Source: Gamarada debralockiae
Lineage: Eukaryota > Ascomycota > Leotiomycetes > Helotiales > Hyphodiscaceae
Direction: 5' to 3'
Length of the DNA: 64,000 bases
Assembly (NCBI GenBank): GCA_002803225.1
Contig: NXFV01001472.1
Location: 1 to 64,000 of the forward strand
Shown here: positions 54,696-64,000 of the stretch, piece after piece
How positions within the stretch are numbered: the first letter of the stretch is position 1
How the letters are laid out: each line of letters starts with the position of its first letter
Notes under the pieces: generated by a model
Seen by the model: only the letters and a program-made list of their open reading frames with translations
What the model was told of the DNA's origin: nothing
Database searches by the model: none
Made by a program: the position numbers and the translations under genes

Positions 54696-57600
54696 ATGAG
54701 GTTCCAACTGAGCTCTGTCCTTCGTGGACTACCTCTCCTCTCGATGGCATACTCTCAACCGCTACCGTATAACCCCACCACGATCCTCCTCCCCTCCAGT
54801 TCGTCAAGCAACAAGGACATCGCTTATGTCTTCCTACCGACCACCGAATCGAATACGCATCAGCTAGCCTCCCTCAACATCTCTGCCACAATCTCTCAGT
54901 CCAATCTATCACTTGTAACTATCACATCAAGTCTGCCATTTACCAGCGACAATTCTACAGCCTTCATACCCTCAATATCCTCAGCGGGCGAGATATCGGT
55001 ATATGCTGGCTCATGCTCAACATCCTCTAGTGCAGCGCTATGGAGGTTCTCACCGACGAATACAAGCACAACGGGCGATGGCACATGGGCAAAGGAGACA
55101 GCCACTACCGCCAGCGATGTGACGTCTGCGGATATGCCAGGCGCTGATTTCCTGTCTAGCGGGTTCAGCTTTTCTACCTTGGTGCACGCGAATGCCTCTG
55201 AGACCGACATATACATCTTTGGCGGCATGTGCCCTAACTATACTGCTACGACTTCGACCTGGCAATCAGCTGCCTCATACTCAAACAATATGCTCAAGCT
55301 CTCCCCTTCCTCGAGCACAGAATACACTTTAGATCTCACTGTCAGCAGAGGACCCCCAATCGCTGAAGCAGGCTTCACAATTACGGGACTCACTCCCACA
55401 TACTCCAATGGAAGCGGTGTCATGACACAAGGGCAAAACTTCGTGCTAGTGGGAGGCCACACTCAAACAGCATTCATAAACATGAGCCAAGTTGCTCTCT
55501 GGAGCCTCCCAGAGGAGAGTTGGAGTTTTCAGAATGTAGACTCGCCGTCTTCGTCTTCGAATCCCAACACGGAGTTGGCAGCCAAGAGCACGGTGACCAA
55601 TGTCGACAGCAGATCTGGACATACCGCGGTATTGACAGAGGACGGGTCAAAAGTCATTGTTCTAGGCGGATGGGTTGGAGACACAACCCAAGCTGCGGAT
55701 CCACAGCTTGCTGTCTTGAATGTTGGGACAGGTTTTGGTGGTTCTGGAGATTGGTCATGGTCTATACCTGACGAGCAGCCATCGGGAACCGGCATGTATG
55801 GCCATGGAGCGGTCATGCTCCCAGGGAATATCATGATGGTCCTAGGCGGTTACAACATCTCCAGCACATCCTCCACGAAGAGAGATACCAGTTCCGGAAC
55901 CCAAGTAATGTTTCTCAACACGACAAGCATGAGTTGGATTTCAAACTACACAAATCCTGCATACGTGGCGGCTACAACCAAATCAGCCAGTTCATCGTCT
56001 TCGTCGAACTCGAATGCGAAGAAGATTGGTCTGGGCGCAGGGCTAGGTATCGGCCTTGCCGCAATCTTGGGAGCTGTTATTGTGTATGTCTGGTACAGTC
56101 GGCGTCTCAAGCGAAAGAGAACCGCAGAAACCATAGGTTCTATGAGTCTCGGTGCTGCGAATTATTATTCCCCAACCAGGGAGATGAATCAGACTGGTGG
56201 AGGATTTCCATGGTCAAATGAAGGGCGGAACATAAGTGGTGTGGATCAAGATGAACCTCTTCATGACTCCACGAGTGCTGTGGCGGGATATGAGAATCTG
56301 AATGTTGGAGTTCATGGCCTGGGCGACAATAGAGGCGTTCCACCACCACCACCACCAAGGGAAATCCCATGGAAACCTCTGAAATCACGCAATGCACGCG
56401 GCCTGTATCAGCCGACGCCCAATTTCGATTTCAATTCAGCTGGAGCTCATGGAAGAGCCAACAGTCTTGGCACAGCTGGTCCCATCCACCCGATCTACGA
56501 AGCAGACGAAGATGATCACGTCCTACCCCCTCTTGATACCGGAGTTGGAATCGCAATCGGAGATCCCTCATCTGCCCCGGGCTCATCAAACGTGAATCGA
56601 CATTCCGACCCTTTCAGAGATCCTCCAGCAATAACCTATTCCAGCTCTCTACGCCGGGACAGTCGGAGTATCATGACTGACGAAACCGAAAGTCCCGCTC
56701 AGTCCCGTCAGCGGGAAATACAAGAATGGGTCTCAGACTGGGCTGCAGCGGATGCTCTCATGTACTCTCAGGCCAAATCGCATTCTCAAGCCGGCCGTCT
56801 CTCTCCTACGCGTCGCGCACAGCTGATCGCTACAAGCAACGTCAGCTCCGTCTCTGGCGAAGAAGATAGCGGCCGAACAACCAGCAATTTGAGCGAACGC
56901 AGTGTTGCTGTTTCAGCGGTCACTGTATCTCGTTCTGGCTCAAGCTCACAAGGTCGTTCAAGGAGCAATTCCTTGCGAGGATTCATCAGTAACGCAATGA
57001 ATCCTTTCACATCAACGATTTTGTCTACTACAGTAGCTAGCACGACTGTCAGTCCAGTATTCGATGGGCCTGGAAGATCGAGGAACAACAAGCCGCCTGG
57101 TAGCTCTGGTAGTGGATCGAGTAGCTTTACAACAGCGCATACCAGTTTCCCTGCCCTTCAAGCGGAAGGAGAGAGTCTACTTCCCCGACCGGATGATTTC
57201 GCTAGTGGTGAGGATTCGCCTACTCGCTCTCAAGCCGATTCATCTGGGAGTCCTTCCAAGAGCAAAGCTCCAGCCTTAGGCAAGGGGCGGCAGATGGGAT
57301 GGCTTGGTAGTTTGAGAAGGGGGTTCTTTGGAAGTGGAGATTCAGGAAGTGGGAACAACAGTCCTAATTCTCAGCTTCTGCCAAGCAGAGAGCCAAGTCC
57401 AGTCCATGTTGGAGCAGCGGGCTCACCACCTCGACGGACTGTCAGTGCAGGTGCAACATTGTGGAGGAGAAAACAGGGCAGAGGCGATTGGGAAGACAGT
57501 GCGAACCTCAGCCCCGGTATGCCGAGGAGCAACACTTTCACAGGCGAAGTTCCAAACATGGGCATGGGCCCTAGCTCAGGAATAGAAGAGGATGATGACG

Positions 57601-57902
57601 AGTGGGATATTGAGCGAGCTGTAGAAAACCGCGTTGTGCAAGTCATGTTTACCGTCCCGAAGGAGCGATTGCGGGTAGTAAACCACAACGTCGAAGATGA
57701 TAAGAGTGATATTGGGAGCCTGCGTAGTAAGAAGGGGAGTAATAAGAGTTTAGGAGCTGTCGAACCCGGCCCCTCCCTTGAGCCAGTTGGTGAGGCCGAT
57801 CCACCAGTGACTCCAGAGAGTAAGGGGAAGGGCAAAGGCAAGGTTTTGCAAATGGTCGAGAAGATGGAGGAAAGAAGCAGAGGCAATAGTCCCGAGCGTT
57901 GA
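54696..57902 (+). CDS. Kelch/galactose-oxidase-type membrane protein, 1068 aa
   Basis: This single exon starts at ATG 54696. A signal peptide (MRFQLSSVLRGLPLLSMAYS) is followed by an extracellular beta-propeller (about 25-430) with kelch-style blades: DIYIFGGMCPNY, NFVLVGGHTQTAF, SGHTAVLTEDGSKVIVLGGW and YGHGAVMLPGNIMMVLGGYN. Each blade has the paired glycines of the motif, and many NxS/T sites occur. A Ser-rich stalk leads to one membrane span near 443-466 (GLGAGLGIGLAAILGAVIVY), a basic stop-transfer, and a roughly 600-aa disordered cytoplasmic tail. The tail is rich in Ser and Pro (PPPPPPREIPWKP) and ends in a charged segment. It looks like a fungal surface sensor or adhesion protein; the ligand is unknown. 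Confidence 0.82.
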   Translation: MRFQLSSVLRGLPLLSMAYSQPLPYNPTTILLPSSSSSNKDIAYVFLPTTESNTHQLASLNISATISQSNLSLVTITSSLPFTSDNSTAFIPSISSAGEISVYAGSCSTSSSAALWRFSPTNTSTTGDGTWAKETATTASDVTSADMPGADFLSSGFSFSTLVHANASETDIYIFGGMCPNYTATTSTWQSAASYSNNMLKLSPSSSTEYTLDLTVSRGPPIAEAGFTITGLTPTYSNGSGVMTQGQNFVLVGGHTQTAFINMSQVALWSLPEESWSFQNVDSPSSSSNPNTELAAKSTVTNVDSRSGHTAVLTEDGSKVIVLGGWVGDTTQAADPQLAVLNVGTGFGGSGDWSWSIPDEQPSGTGMYGHGAVMLPGNIMMVLGGYNISSTSSTKRDTSSGTQVMFLNTTSMSWISNYTNPAYVAATTKSASSSSSSNSNAKKIGLGAGLGIGLAAILGAVIVYVWYSRRLKRKRTAETIGSMSLGAANYYSPTREMNQTGGGFPWSNEGRNISGVDQDEPLHDSTSAVAGYENLNVGVHGLGDNRGVPPPPPPREIPWKPLKSRNARGLYQPTPNFDFNSAGAHGRANSLGTAGPIHPIYEADEDDHVLPPLDTGVGIAIGDPSSAPGSSNVNRHSDPFRDPPAITYSSSLRRDSRSIMTDETESPAQSRQREIQEWVSDWAAADALMYSQAKSHSQAGRLSPTRRAQLIATSNVSSVSGEEDSGRTTSNLSERSVAVSAVTVSRSGSSSQGRSRSNSLRGFISNAMNPFTSTILSTTVASTTVSPVFDGPGRSRNNKPPGSSGSGSSSFTTAHTSFPALQAEGESLLPRPDDFASGEDSPTRSQADSSGSPSKSKAPALGKGRQMGWLGSLRRGFFGSGDSGSGNNSPNSQLLPSREPSPVHVGAAGSPPRRTVSAGATLWRRKQGRGDWEDSANLSPGMPRSNTFTGEVPNMGMGPSSGIEEDDDEWDIERAVENRVVQVMFTVPKERLRVVNHNVEDDKSDIGSLRSKKGSNKSLGAVEPGPSLEPVGEADPPVTPESKGKGKGKVLQMVEKMEERSRGNSPER

Positions 57903-58186
57903 TTTTGCACATGTACGTTTTTGAGCGGTTGGATTTTGGATCTGGTTACGGCGCATTACATTGGTATTTTGGATATAGGGGTGGCTAGACTGATTCCCGG
58001 CAGGAATTCTGATCTTGGAGAGAGGGTAGAGCACATGAGTTGTCTCTCGCTTCTTGTAGCTATTTGACATTTATGAATATATTCCTGGCAAAACTTTCCC
58101 TCTAGACATCGAAGCCTACGTACTCACTTTTCTTCACTCCATAGTTCAATTCCAGTGAGTTCACAACCCCTCTTCAACTAGAATAC

Positions 58187-58724
58187 CTAACTAGTGACAG
58201 CAATAGACCTAAACATAATACCCGAAAGCTCCGTAGCCTTCTCTTGCATCAATATCCCAATCGCACTAGGCACAACCTCATCCATATACTCGTCATCCAC
58301 CGCTCCCGTCTCTTCTAATTCAAGCTCTCCATATTGCTGCCATTAAACGTCATCAAGCTTCCCAGATGAGCCACCGCCGCACCGCCCGGACTCACCAACT
58401 TTAAGAAAGTATGAAGCATGCCCTCGCCCTTCCAAGTCAATCCCCCCTGAGAACTATCAACGGGATGTTTTGCGGTTGAGGAGATTTGAGCGCTTCATTG
58501 CGACGGATTTGGCCGTTTGCTAGCATGATTTCAAAATGGCCGGAGACGGCAGACCAGGTTACTCTGCCGATGGGAAATGGGGAGGAGACAGAGCGCCTGA
58601 GCTCGGCGTTGGATTTGCAGACCTTTCCACCCAGATTCATGCTGCCAACGTAGGCGGGCCGGCATGCATTGTCTATGATGGACAAGGTGCCACTGTGGCA
58701 CTTGAAGTGTAGTTTTCGTGACAT
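58187..58724 (-). pseudogene. Small fungal protein with G6-run frameshift
   Basis: From ATG 58724 the frame reads MSRKLHFKCHSGTLSIIDN ... GRVTWSAVSGHFEIMLANGQ ... IPLIVLRG and then hits TGA 58437. One extra G in the G6 run (58442-58447) would continue as GLTWKGEGMLHTFLKL to a clean GTGAGT donor at 58395. An intron (58337-58395, GGCAG acceptor) then joins in phase to QYGELELEETGAVDDEYMDE and ends SGIMFRSIAVTS at TAG 58187. The repaired product would be about 160 aa. I do not recognise the family with confidence. The lesion is either an assembly error in a homopolymer or a young pseudogene. Confidence 0.6.
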
Positions 58725-60589
58725 CTTGAGATTGGTTTGGAAGTGGCGTTGGAATGGAAGGGATTGGATTCAGAGATTGGACTCTTGGTGATTTTGGCTA
58801 GCGAGCTGGATTCAGGTGGGATGGTCAAGCGCAGGGATGGATATGTGAAGGGAGGTTAATGGAGTCGAACAGGAACTACTTTACAAAACAAGTCAGGTCA
58901 AACGTCACAGCCTCGTGCAAGAAGCCTACCACCACAGGCTGGGTAAACCTGCGGCTGGTGATTGGAGGTTGATTGACACTCACAGCCGTGCCGCATTCAC
59001 GGAGCTGAGGAATAAAAATTCAACCCAATTGAGTTGCTCTCGAGGTCTGCTTGACGTAACCTGTCTTAGCTATTGCTGTGTTATATAATAATGCTGCGAA
59101 GCACCTTCTCGGAGTTAGCTGGCTCGTCTGGCACTAATGTTAGCCTCATAGGGGTGGAGCCAAAATAACCGTTGAATTGAGGTTAGGCGACTTCGAGTTT
59201 TAAGTCCAAAGACCAACCCCAACCTCCTAAGTTGGTAGACTCAAGCTCGGGCCGACCCTCTAGACTGTTTCCTCTGCTCCCAAAATTCATACGTAAAAGC
59301 AAGTACAAAAGATCCTGATATATCCTTTTCGCAAACAGGCCAATTAATGAGATGCGCCTCGAAAAGGGCCTCAGATGCAACCCCCAACTGAGCAATAGAA
59401 ATTAATTTCTAATTTCTAATTTCTCAATCTCGGTGAATGGACACAAGGACCTCTTCTCAACAGATGTTCATTTTATTATGATTTTGCAAAATAAAATTTT
59501 TTTTTACAGTCCTCTAGAAAGAGGGTCCGGTCTAAAGCAGGCGCTATCTAAACCTAACTCCAAGTTTTACATTTGTTCTATGAGTTCAGAGCCACTCCGA
59601 CGAGTGATAACGATGGCCAATAGATAGCAATCCCGGTTGCGAAAGTCAATTTTAGTTGATTTTGTCGTCACCTTGGTTCCGCACAAAGAACACACAACTG
59701 TACATCCACTTTGCAGTACTAGAATGTTACTTCGAAGCCCGCACTGACCTCTCCGCCACGTCGTCATAGGTGGCTGTTAAAGATAGATGAACGATTGAGA
59801 GTCGCGAAAAGACCCATATAGATAGGGGTAGGGAGTAAAAGCGCCTCTAACAGACCACTTCATGTGGCAAACTTCACTCTTCAGCATTTCGCTCTTTCCG
59901 GGGAAAAACTCGACCTTGAAAACCCTTGCAAGCCAAAAGCTTGTTGCTGCAATGACACAGCTGCATCGGGATTTGAAATTAGCTTCGCAAATCAGTGGCC
60001 TTTTCCACAAATCAAGCTTCATGAATCATGTTACGTGGGTATTTCCCGGTGATGCGTCACTGGGCGTGTAACCACACATGTCTTCCCGCGCCCTTGCCTG
60101 ATCCACGTGGATCGACAGGGGACGGAAATAAAGATGGGAACAAAGCTTCAACGGGTTTCGTGACCGTTTTTCGGAGTGAGGGGAGAAAGACCTCGGTTAT
60201 TGAAGCGATGAGAGCTTTGATGTGGATTGTGAGAAGTGAGCGATTGCAAAGGGGGATTTGGTGCAGTCTGGTGAGCATGGACGGAGCTTCGGATTCCTCG
60301 TCTGATGGCAAGTGTTCAAGAAATATGCTTTGGCAATGCTTCACAAGAATGCGGAGGGCTTTGCGAGGGTCCGATTTAAGTCACTGACATTGTATGGGAG
60401 ATTCGAAGCACAAACATAAAGCGACTTTTTGTCGTTAAATTGTCTTCAATCATTAAAGTATCATGGTATCTTTCTGAGCACCATTGCACCGGTAGGTCCG
60501 AACCCAGTCTTTTATCCCAAATCCGCAACGCCGTTTTCAAATACAAGGTTGCCTCCAGCACCAAAATTCAAGCCAAAGAAATATGCCCA
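58725..60589. other. 1.9-kb intergenic stretch, no gene seen
   Basis: Between the frameshifted small gene and the bZIP gene. A short ATTTCTAATTTCTAATTTCT triplication lies near 59404. No supported coding frame. Confidence 0.5.
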
Positions 60590-61291
60590 TTAATACAAAA
60601 GACCCCGATAATCTCTATCCAACCCAACCGGCCACAAATTCCCTTCAACCTTCACAGGGCTCATCTCACCTAGTGATCCATTGTACTCGAGATCATCCAG
60701 ACTCGCAGGCGACAGATCTGCAGACCACTGCGGTACCCTCGGGGCGCTTGTGACCGCCTTCAAAAGCTCCTGATAGTTCTCATGCAACTTGCTTATCTCT
60801 CCCTTCAACTGGTCAACCTGATGCTCGAGATCATGAACATATTCCTTCTGCCTCTCCCGAAAACTCCTTTGTGCCGCTCGATTTTGCACTCGGCGCTTGA
60901 GGATTTGGTCTTGAGGTTGAAGAGTCTTGCGATTGCCGGGTTTCCGTCTTCGTGTCTCCATTGTGCGGGACTTTACTGAGATGGAGTCTTTGGAGGGCAA
61001 GAAATCACCGGATTCATCGCCGGTGGTGTCGTCGTGGGAGTGTGAGTAGGAAGGACTTCCGGCACCGCTGGGTGGTTCTGGATAGGACGAGTCGGATTTA
61101 GAAGCGAAGCCGAATGCTGCGTCAAATTCATTGAAGGTCTGGAAATATGTATCAGCATATGGATCTTCCTGATTCTTTATGACGCTATTGTTCGGAGGAC
61201 CAGTACCAAAGAGAGGTGGAGAGTGGAAGCTCACATGTGTATTCAGTAAGGTCTGTGACAGGGAACTGAAGCTGAGATTTGGTTGGTCCAT
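60590..61291 (-). CDS. bZIP transcription factor, AP-1-like
   Basis: The frame from ATG 61291 (MDQPNLSFSSL) encodes 233 aa without an intron. The basic region, KRRVQNRAAQRSFRERQKEY (about 132-151), has the N-x-x-A-Q-x-x-F-R signature of the Pap1/Yap group. It is followed by a leucine zipper VHDLEHQVDQLKGEISKLHE with heptad leucines. Unlike classic Yap1, I see no C-terminal cysteine-rich domain, so redox control of the Yap1 type is unlikely; it resembles the smaller AP-1-like factors of filamentous fungi. The N-terminal third is Ser/Pro/Asp-rich and may activate transcription. The upstream frame extends past 61291 only to a GTG, so 61291 is the likely start unless there is an upstream exon. 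Confidence 0.85.
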   Translation of the reverse strand: MDQPNLSFSSLSQTLLNTHVSFHSPPLFGTGPPNNSVIKNQEDPYADTYFQTFNEFDAAFGFASKSDSSYPEPPSGAGSPSYSHSHDDTTGDESGDFLPSKDSISVKSRTMETRRRKPGNRKTLQPQDQILKRRVQNRAAQRSFRERQKEYVHDLEHQVDQLKGEISKLHENYQELLKAVTSAPRVPQWSADLSPASLDDLEYNGSLGEMSPVKVEGNLWPVGLDRDYRGLLY

Positions 61292-62423
61292 TGCTGAGTT
61301 GTTAGGTGCACAGTATGCGGCACTTCCGGGATTCACGTAAGTGATTGAAGACAGGATGATTTGTTGATTGAGGACTTTATTCTTCGCGATCTCAGCTTGA
61401 GAGGGCTCTGGAACGTTCGTAGTCTTCTAGTTAAGTTGATATAAGAAAGGTCTGCATTTGGAGATTAGATTATAGATTCCCAAGCATCAAGAAGTGGCAT
61501 GGACGAGCTTGATATAATACAACATCCCCAGATGCGTCCGTTGCGGCCGACGATGTAACACCCATGTAGCCTGACGTCTCTCGACGGCAAGGCTGCACGA
61601 TCTCATGCGCCAAAAAGCGTTCGCCCTTTCTGTCAAGCGTTACCCTGTTTAGTAAACGATCGTCAAAAGACCCTAGCAATTCCGATCTCGTCCGCCGTGT
61701 GACCAGCCACGGGACTCTTTTACTTGCGTTCTTCACCGACTTTCGCAGCGCCGGGAGCTTGGGAATCCGGCATCTAATGCGTGGGTAACTCGGCATCTTG
61801 GGCGCGAGGCTGAGAATGACACCCGCAGCGGGTTGATTAATAACTCACTTGCATGGCCCTAAGCCAGGATTGGCACTGCGATTCGAAAGCTGGGATTTCC
61901 CGCGGGATCCCGGGATTTGAAGAAGGGTTACATGATTTTGGCTATTACTGATTCGCCGACTCGAACAGAATAGTGGAGTCTTTGAAGGTGAAGAAGAGTC
62001 ACAGAATGTTCTTTGCAGGGGGTTTGGGGTATCAGATCGATCAACTCGCCGAGTTTCGTCCAATACCCGTTCGGTCCGTGATAACCGACGAGTAACAATT
62101 CAAGAGCAACTTGGCTCAACAAGGAGGGATTGACATCATATTCGTATGATCCAGGAAATTTATTCGTTGTATTGCAATAGTGCTTACCAACGCACTCCAG
62201 GACGCAGATCTGGACTGAGCTTGTTACGAAGAACCCTTGCGGGCGACCAGGGGTACAAGGTCCTGATTTTCTTTTTAATCAGCATTAGATGCCAAAACCT
62301 TAATTCTAGCGCTCGGTTTGAAAGCCCACTGCTTAAGCCACTGATCTGATGCATGGTGTGCAACCCCATGGTGTGTTGTGGAAGACTACAGGGAAAAGGT
62401 TGTGTGGAAGCGTGTGTGGACTG
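61292..62423. other. Intergenic, no gene seen
   Basis: Promoter side of the bZIP gene. Frames are short and lack domain features. Confidence 0.5.
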
Positions 62424-62519
62424 AAAATCAACATCGAAGTCCACATCCGAAAGCCAACATCCGAAAGCCAACATCCGAAAATCACCATCCGAAAATCAAA
62501 CATCCGAAGCTCAACTCCG
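62424..62519. repeat. 14-bp minisatellite
   Basis: Seven units of 13-15 bp follow one another, for example AAGTCCACATCCG, AAAGCCAACATCCG (twice), AAAATCACCATCCG and AAAATCAAACATCCG. Unequal unit lengths mean it would not keep a reading frame. Confidence 0.8.
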
Positions 62520-62637
62520 AAGGGCGCTCGAAAGACCATGCACACTCATGACGCACAGTCTACATATTGCAGGTAAATCTCGATGCGCAATATGATAGGA
62601 CCATGCCACCAAAATATCTGGAACTACTGCTAATGGA

Positions 62638-63528
62638 TCATTCCGCGGTAACAGCCCAATAGAAACCAATATCCAGAGCAATCAATGTACTGGCGACAAA
62701 GCCCACATTCTTCAATGATTGCTTGATAGCATTCATACCAACAATCTTGAGCTGTCGTTCAAGCATCGATGACTCGTTGATCGTGGGGAATGGTACACCA
62801 GGAGCCTCCTTTCACAGAAACCTACACTGCGGCTCCCAGCCCTGTCCCAACTGATAATCCGACAACCGGCCTCTAGGAGTAACCTTCCTAATCTCCGCAT
62901 AATGCTCTTCATACACTCTTCTGCATTCCCTCTGCACTCTTTCGCCGTAGGAGCCCCGAACTGTCCGGGTAGCCACAAGTCTACCACGCTTTGGATCTTG
63001 CCTATCCACCCCGGATCCGTATACCCAAGAACCGAAACTTATTGCTGTACACGCCCTCAATAATTTTATCGAAGCTGTTGAGCCAAGAGCCGAAGACACG
63101 CTGGACTAGGATGACCTTAGAATCTGGATACGCGTCGATGAGCTCCGGCCCAAAACAATTTGCTGGGCCATCTGTAACCGCTGCACAGTGACCAAATAAT
63201 TTGTCGAACTCTGCGCGATCAAATGGTTTGCCTTTCCCAAGATACTTTACGTTCAAGGAGTCGACGAACATGTGGCAATCCTGGATGTTGGAATATACGT
63301 CGGTGCCGTGATAGATGTCGATGTATCCTAGAATGTGAAGGGCTGCCTTTATCGCTTTCGTCTTTGGGTAAGCATCATTTCCAGAACATTGATAGAGCAC
63401 TTACACATTGTCTTGGTATGTAATATTCTAAGAGAGCGCATTTGCATTGGTACTATGCGCTTGCATTGCCAGCGGTCAATGTCCAATTCTGGCTTGAAAA
63501 AGTACGGATGCGTCTCTTCTGCCGACAT
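62638..63528 (-). pseudogene. Sulfotransferase-like P-loop protein, degraded
   Basis: Pieces in several minus frames assemble into the fungal sulfotransferase-like family: from ATG 63528, RIVPMQMRSLRILHTKTM, then KAIKAALHILGYIDIYHGTD, then GKPFDRAEFDKLFGHCAAVT and ELIDAYPDSKVILVQR. After a shift come RRVYEEHYAEIRKVTPRGRL, then YQLGQGWEPQCRFL, and after an in-frame TGA (62813-62815) KEAPGVPFPTINES and a C-terminal membrane anchor (VGFVASTLIALDIGFYWAVT) ending at 62638. The family's P-loop GxxRTGT has become RILHTKT, so cofactor binding is lost as well. Frame breaks, the premature stop and the ruined P-loop together indicate an old pseudogene. Confidence 0.7.
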
Positions 63529-64000
63529 TTTTCTGTCTCTTTGATCGATTTCCTTGATATGAATTGCAGAGGATTGATGACTCACCAAAGCTCTCTACTC
63601 AGTTTATGAATTGACATCTCACATCAGCGCGGCCACTTGCGCCAGCTAAATCTCTGCATGATTGAGAAGACTTCGTGAAAAAGAAGTTGCGAGGAAGATT
63701 GCCCTTGAAACCACTCAGGCGGTTTTCAGTATGAACCGCCCTAAACCAGCCTAGCTTGAAGATTGGCTGCCCCCTGAACCTCGCCTGAGTAGTCCATCCT
63801 CTACCCCCACGGGCTCGTTCCTGGACCCACAAAGAGTACGTGGCCGTAAGAACTTTCTTTCAAGTTTCTGTACACATTAGTTTCTATTATTTTGTATGTA
63901 CAACCACTTCCAAGCGATTACAACCCCTAGCAGCCTCTCAAACGTAAATGTAGCAGAAGGGCCCGGCGAGTGTCGACATTGCATCCTTGATCTGGATACC
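63529..64000. other. Window end, no gene seen
   Basis: No supported frame. A gene may begin beyond the edge. Confidence 0.4.

Overview
The window is nuclear DNA of a filamentous ascomycete (Pezizomycotina). The evidence is short GT-AG introns of about 47 to 131 nt with CTAAC-like branch sites, single-gene transcription units on both strands, and fungal-only families: a Zn2Cys6 regulator, a WSC sensor, an FTA2-like protein, SYLF and THO2. A Tc1/mariner relic carries CpA-to-TpA type nonsense changes, which indicates repeat-induced point mutation (RIP). The FTA2-like and BTB neighbours would fit a leotiomycete, but that is inference. I recognised no tRNA, rRNA or CRISPR array.

Layout. 0-8.2 kb: a fold-back repeat, a wrecked allantoate-permease-like gene, an intact SYLF gene, a small membrane-protein gene whose ATG lies 2 nt after the stop of another small spliced frame, a paraoxonase-like pseudogene with many frameshifts, and a small RanBP2-type zinc-finger gene. 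8.2-11.5 kb: gene-poor, with an 11-bp G-rich minisatellite. 11.5-23.4 kb: core genes, namely a 7-dehydrocholesterol-reductase-like sterol reductase, MET2 (homoserine O-acetyltransferase), and the 2483-aa THO2 mRNA-export subunit, which shares a divergent promoter with MET2. 23.9-30.0 kb: an alpha-glucoside-type permease diverging from a Zn2Cys6 regulator, which converges on a phytanoyl-CoA-dioxygenase-like gene, possibly a small catabolic module. 31.9-37.9 kb: a hexose/quinate-type transporter, a wax-synthase-like MBOAT acyltransferase and a small membrane protein.

38.3-46.4 kb is an accessory, repeat-rich compartment. It holds a metallopeptidase relic (HECLH), a protein with a possible PD-(D/E)XK core and a 15-bp coding minisatellite, a divergently transcribed FTA2/kinase-like gene, an AT-rich RIP-like block, a BTB protein, a Tc1/mariner relic with 46-bp terminal inverted repeats, and a degenerate satellite with a period of about 170-200 bp.

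47-64 kb returns to ordinary genes: a WSC cell-wall sensor, a secreted PI-PLC-like phospholipase, a conserved fungal protein of 269 aa, a large kelch/galactose-oxidase-type membrane protein, a small gene with a one-base frameshift in a G6 run, an AP-1-like bZIP factor, a 14-bp minisatellite and a degraded sulfotransferase-like gene.

CDS ranges run from start to stop codon and include introns; exon limits are given in the evidence. Splice sites were chosen by reading frame and motif, so gene models are predictions. Several apparent pseudogenes differ from an intact frame by single-base indels, so assembly error should be excluded at those places first.
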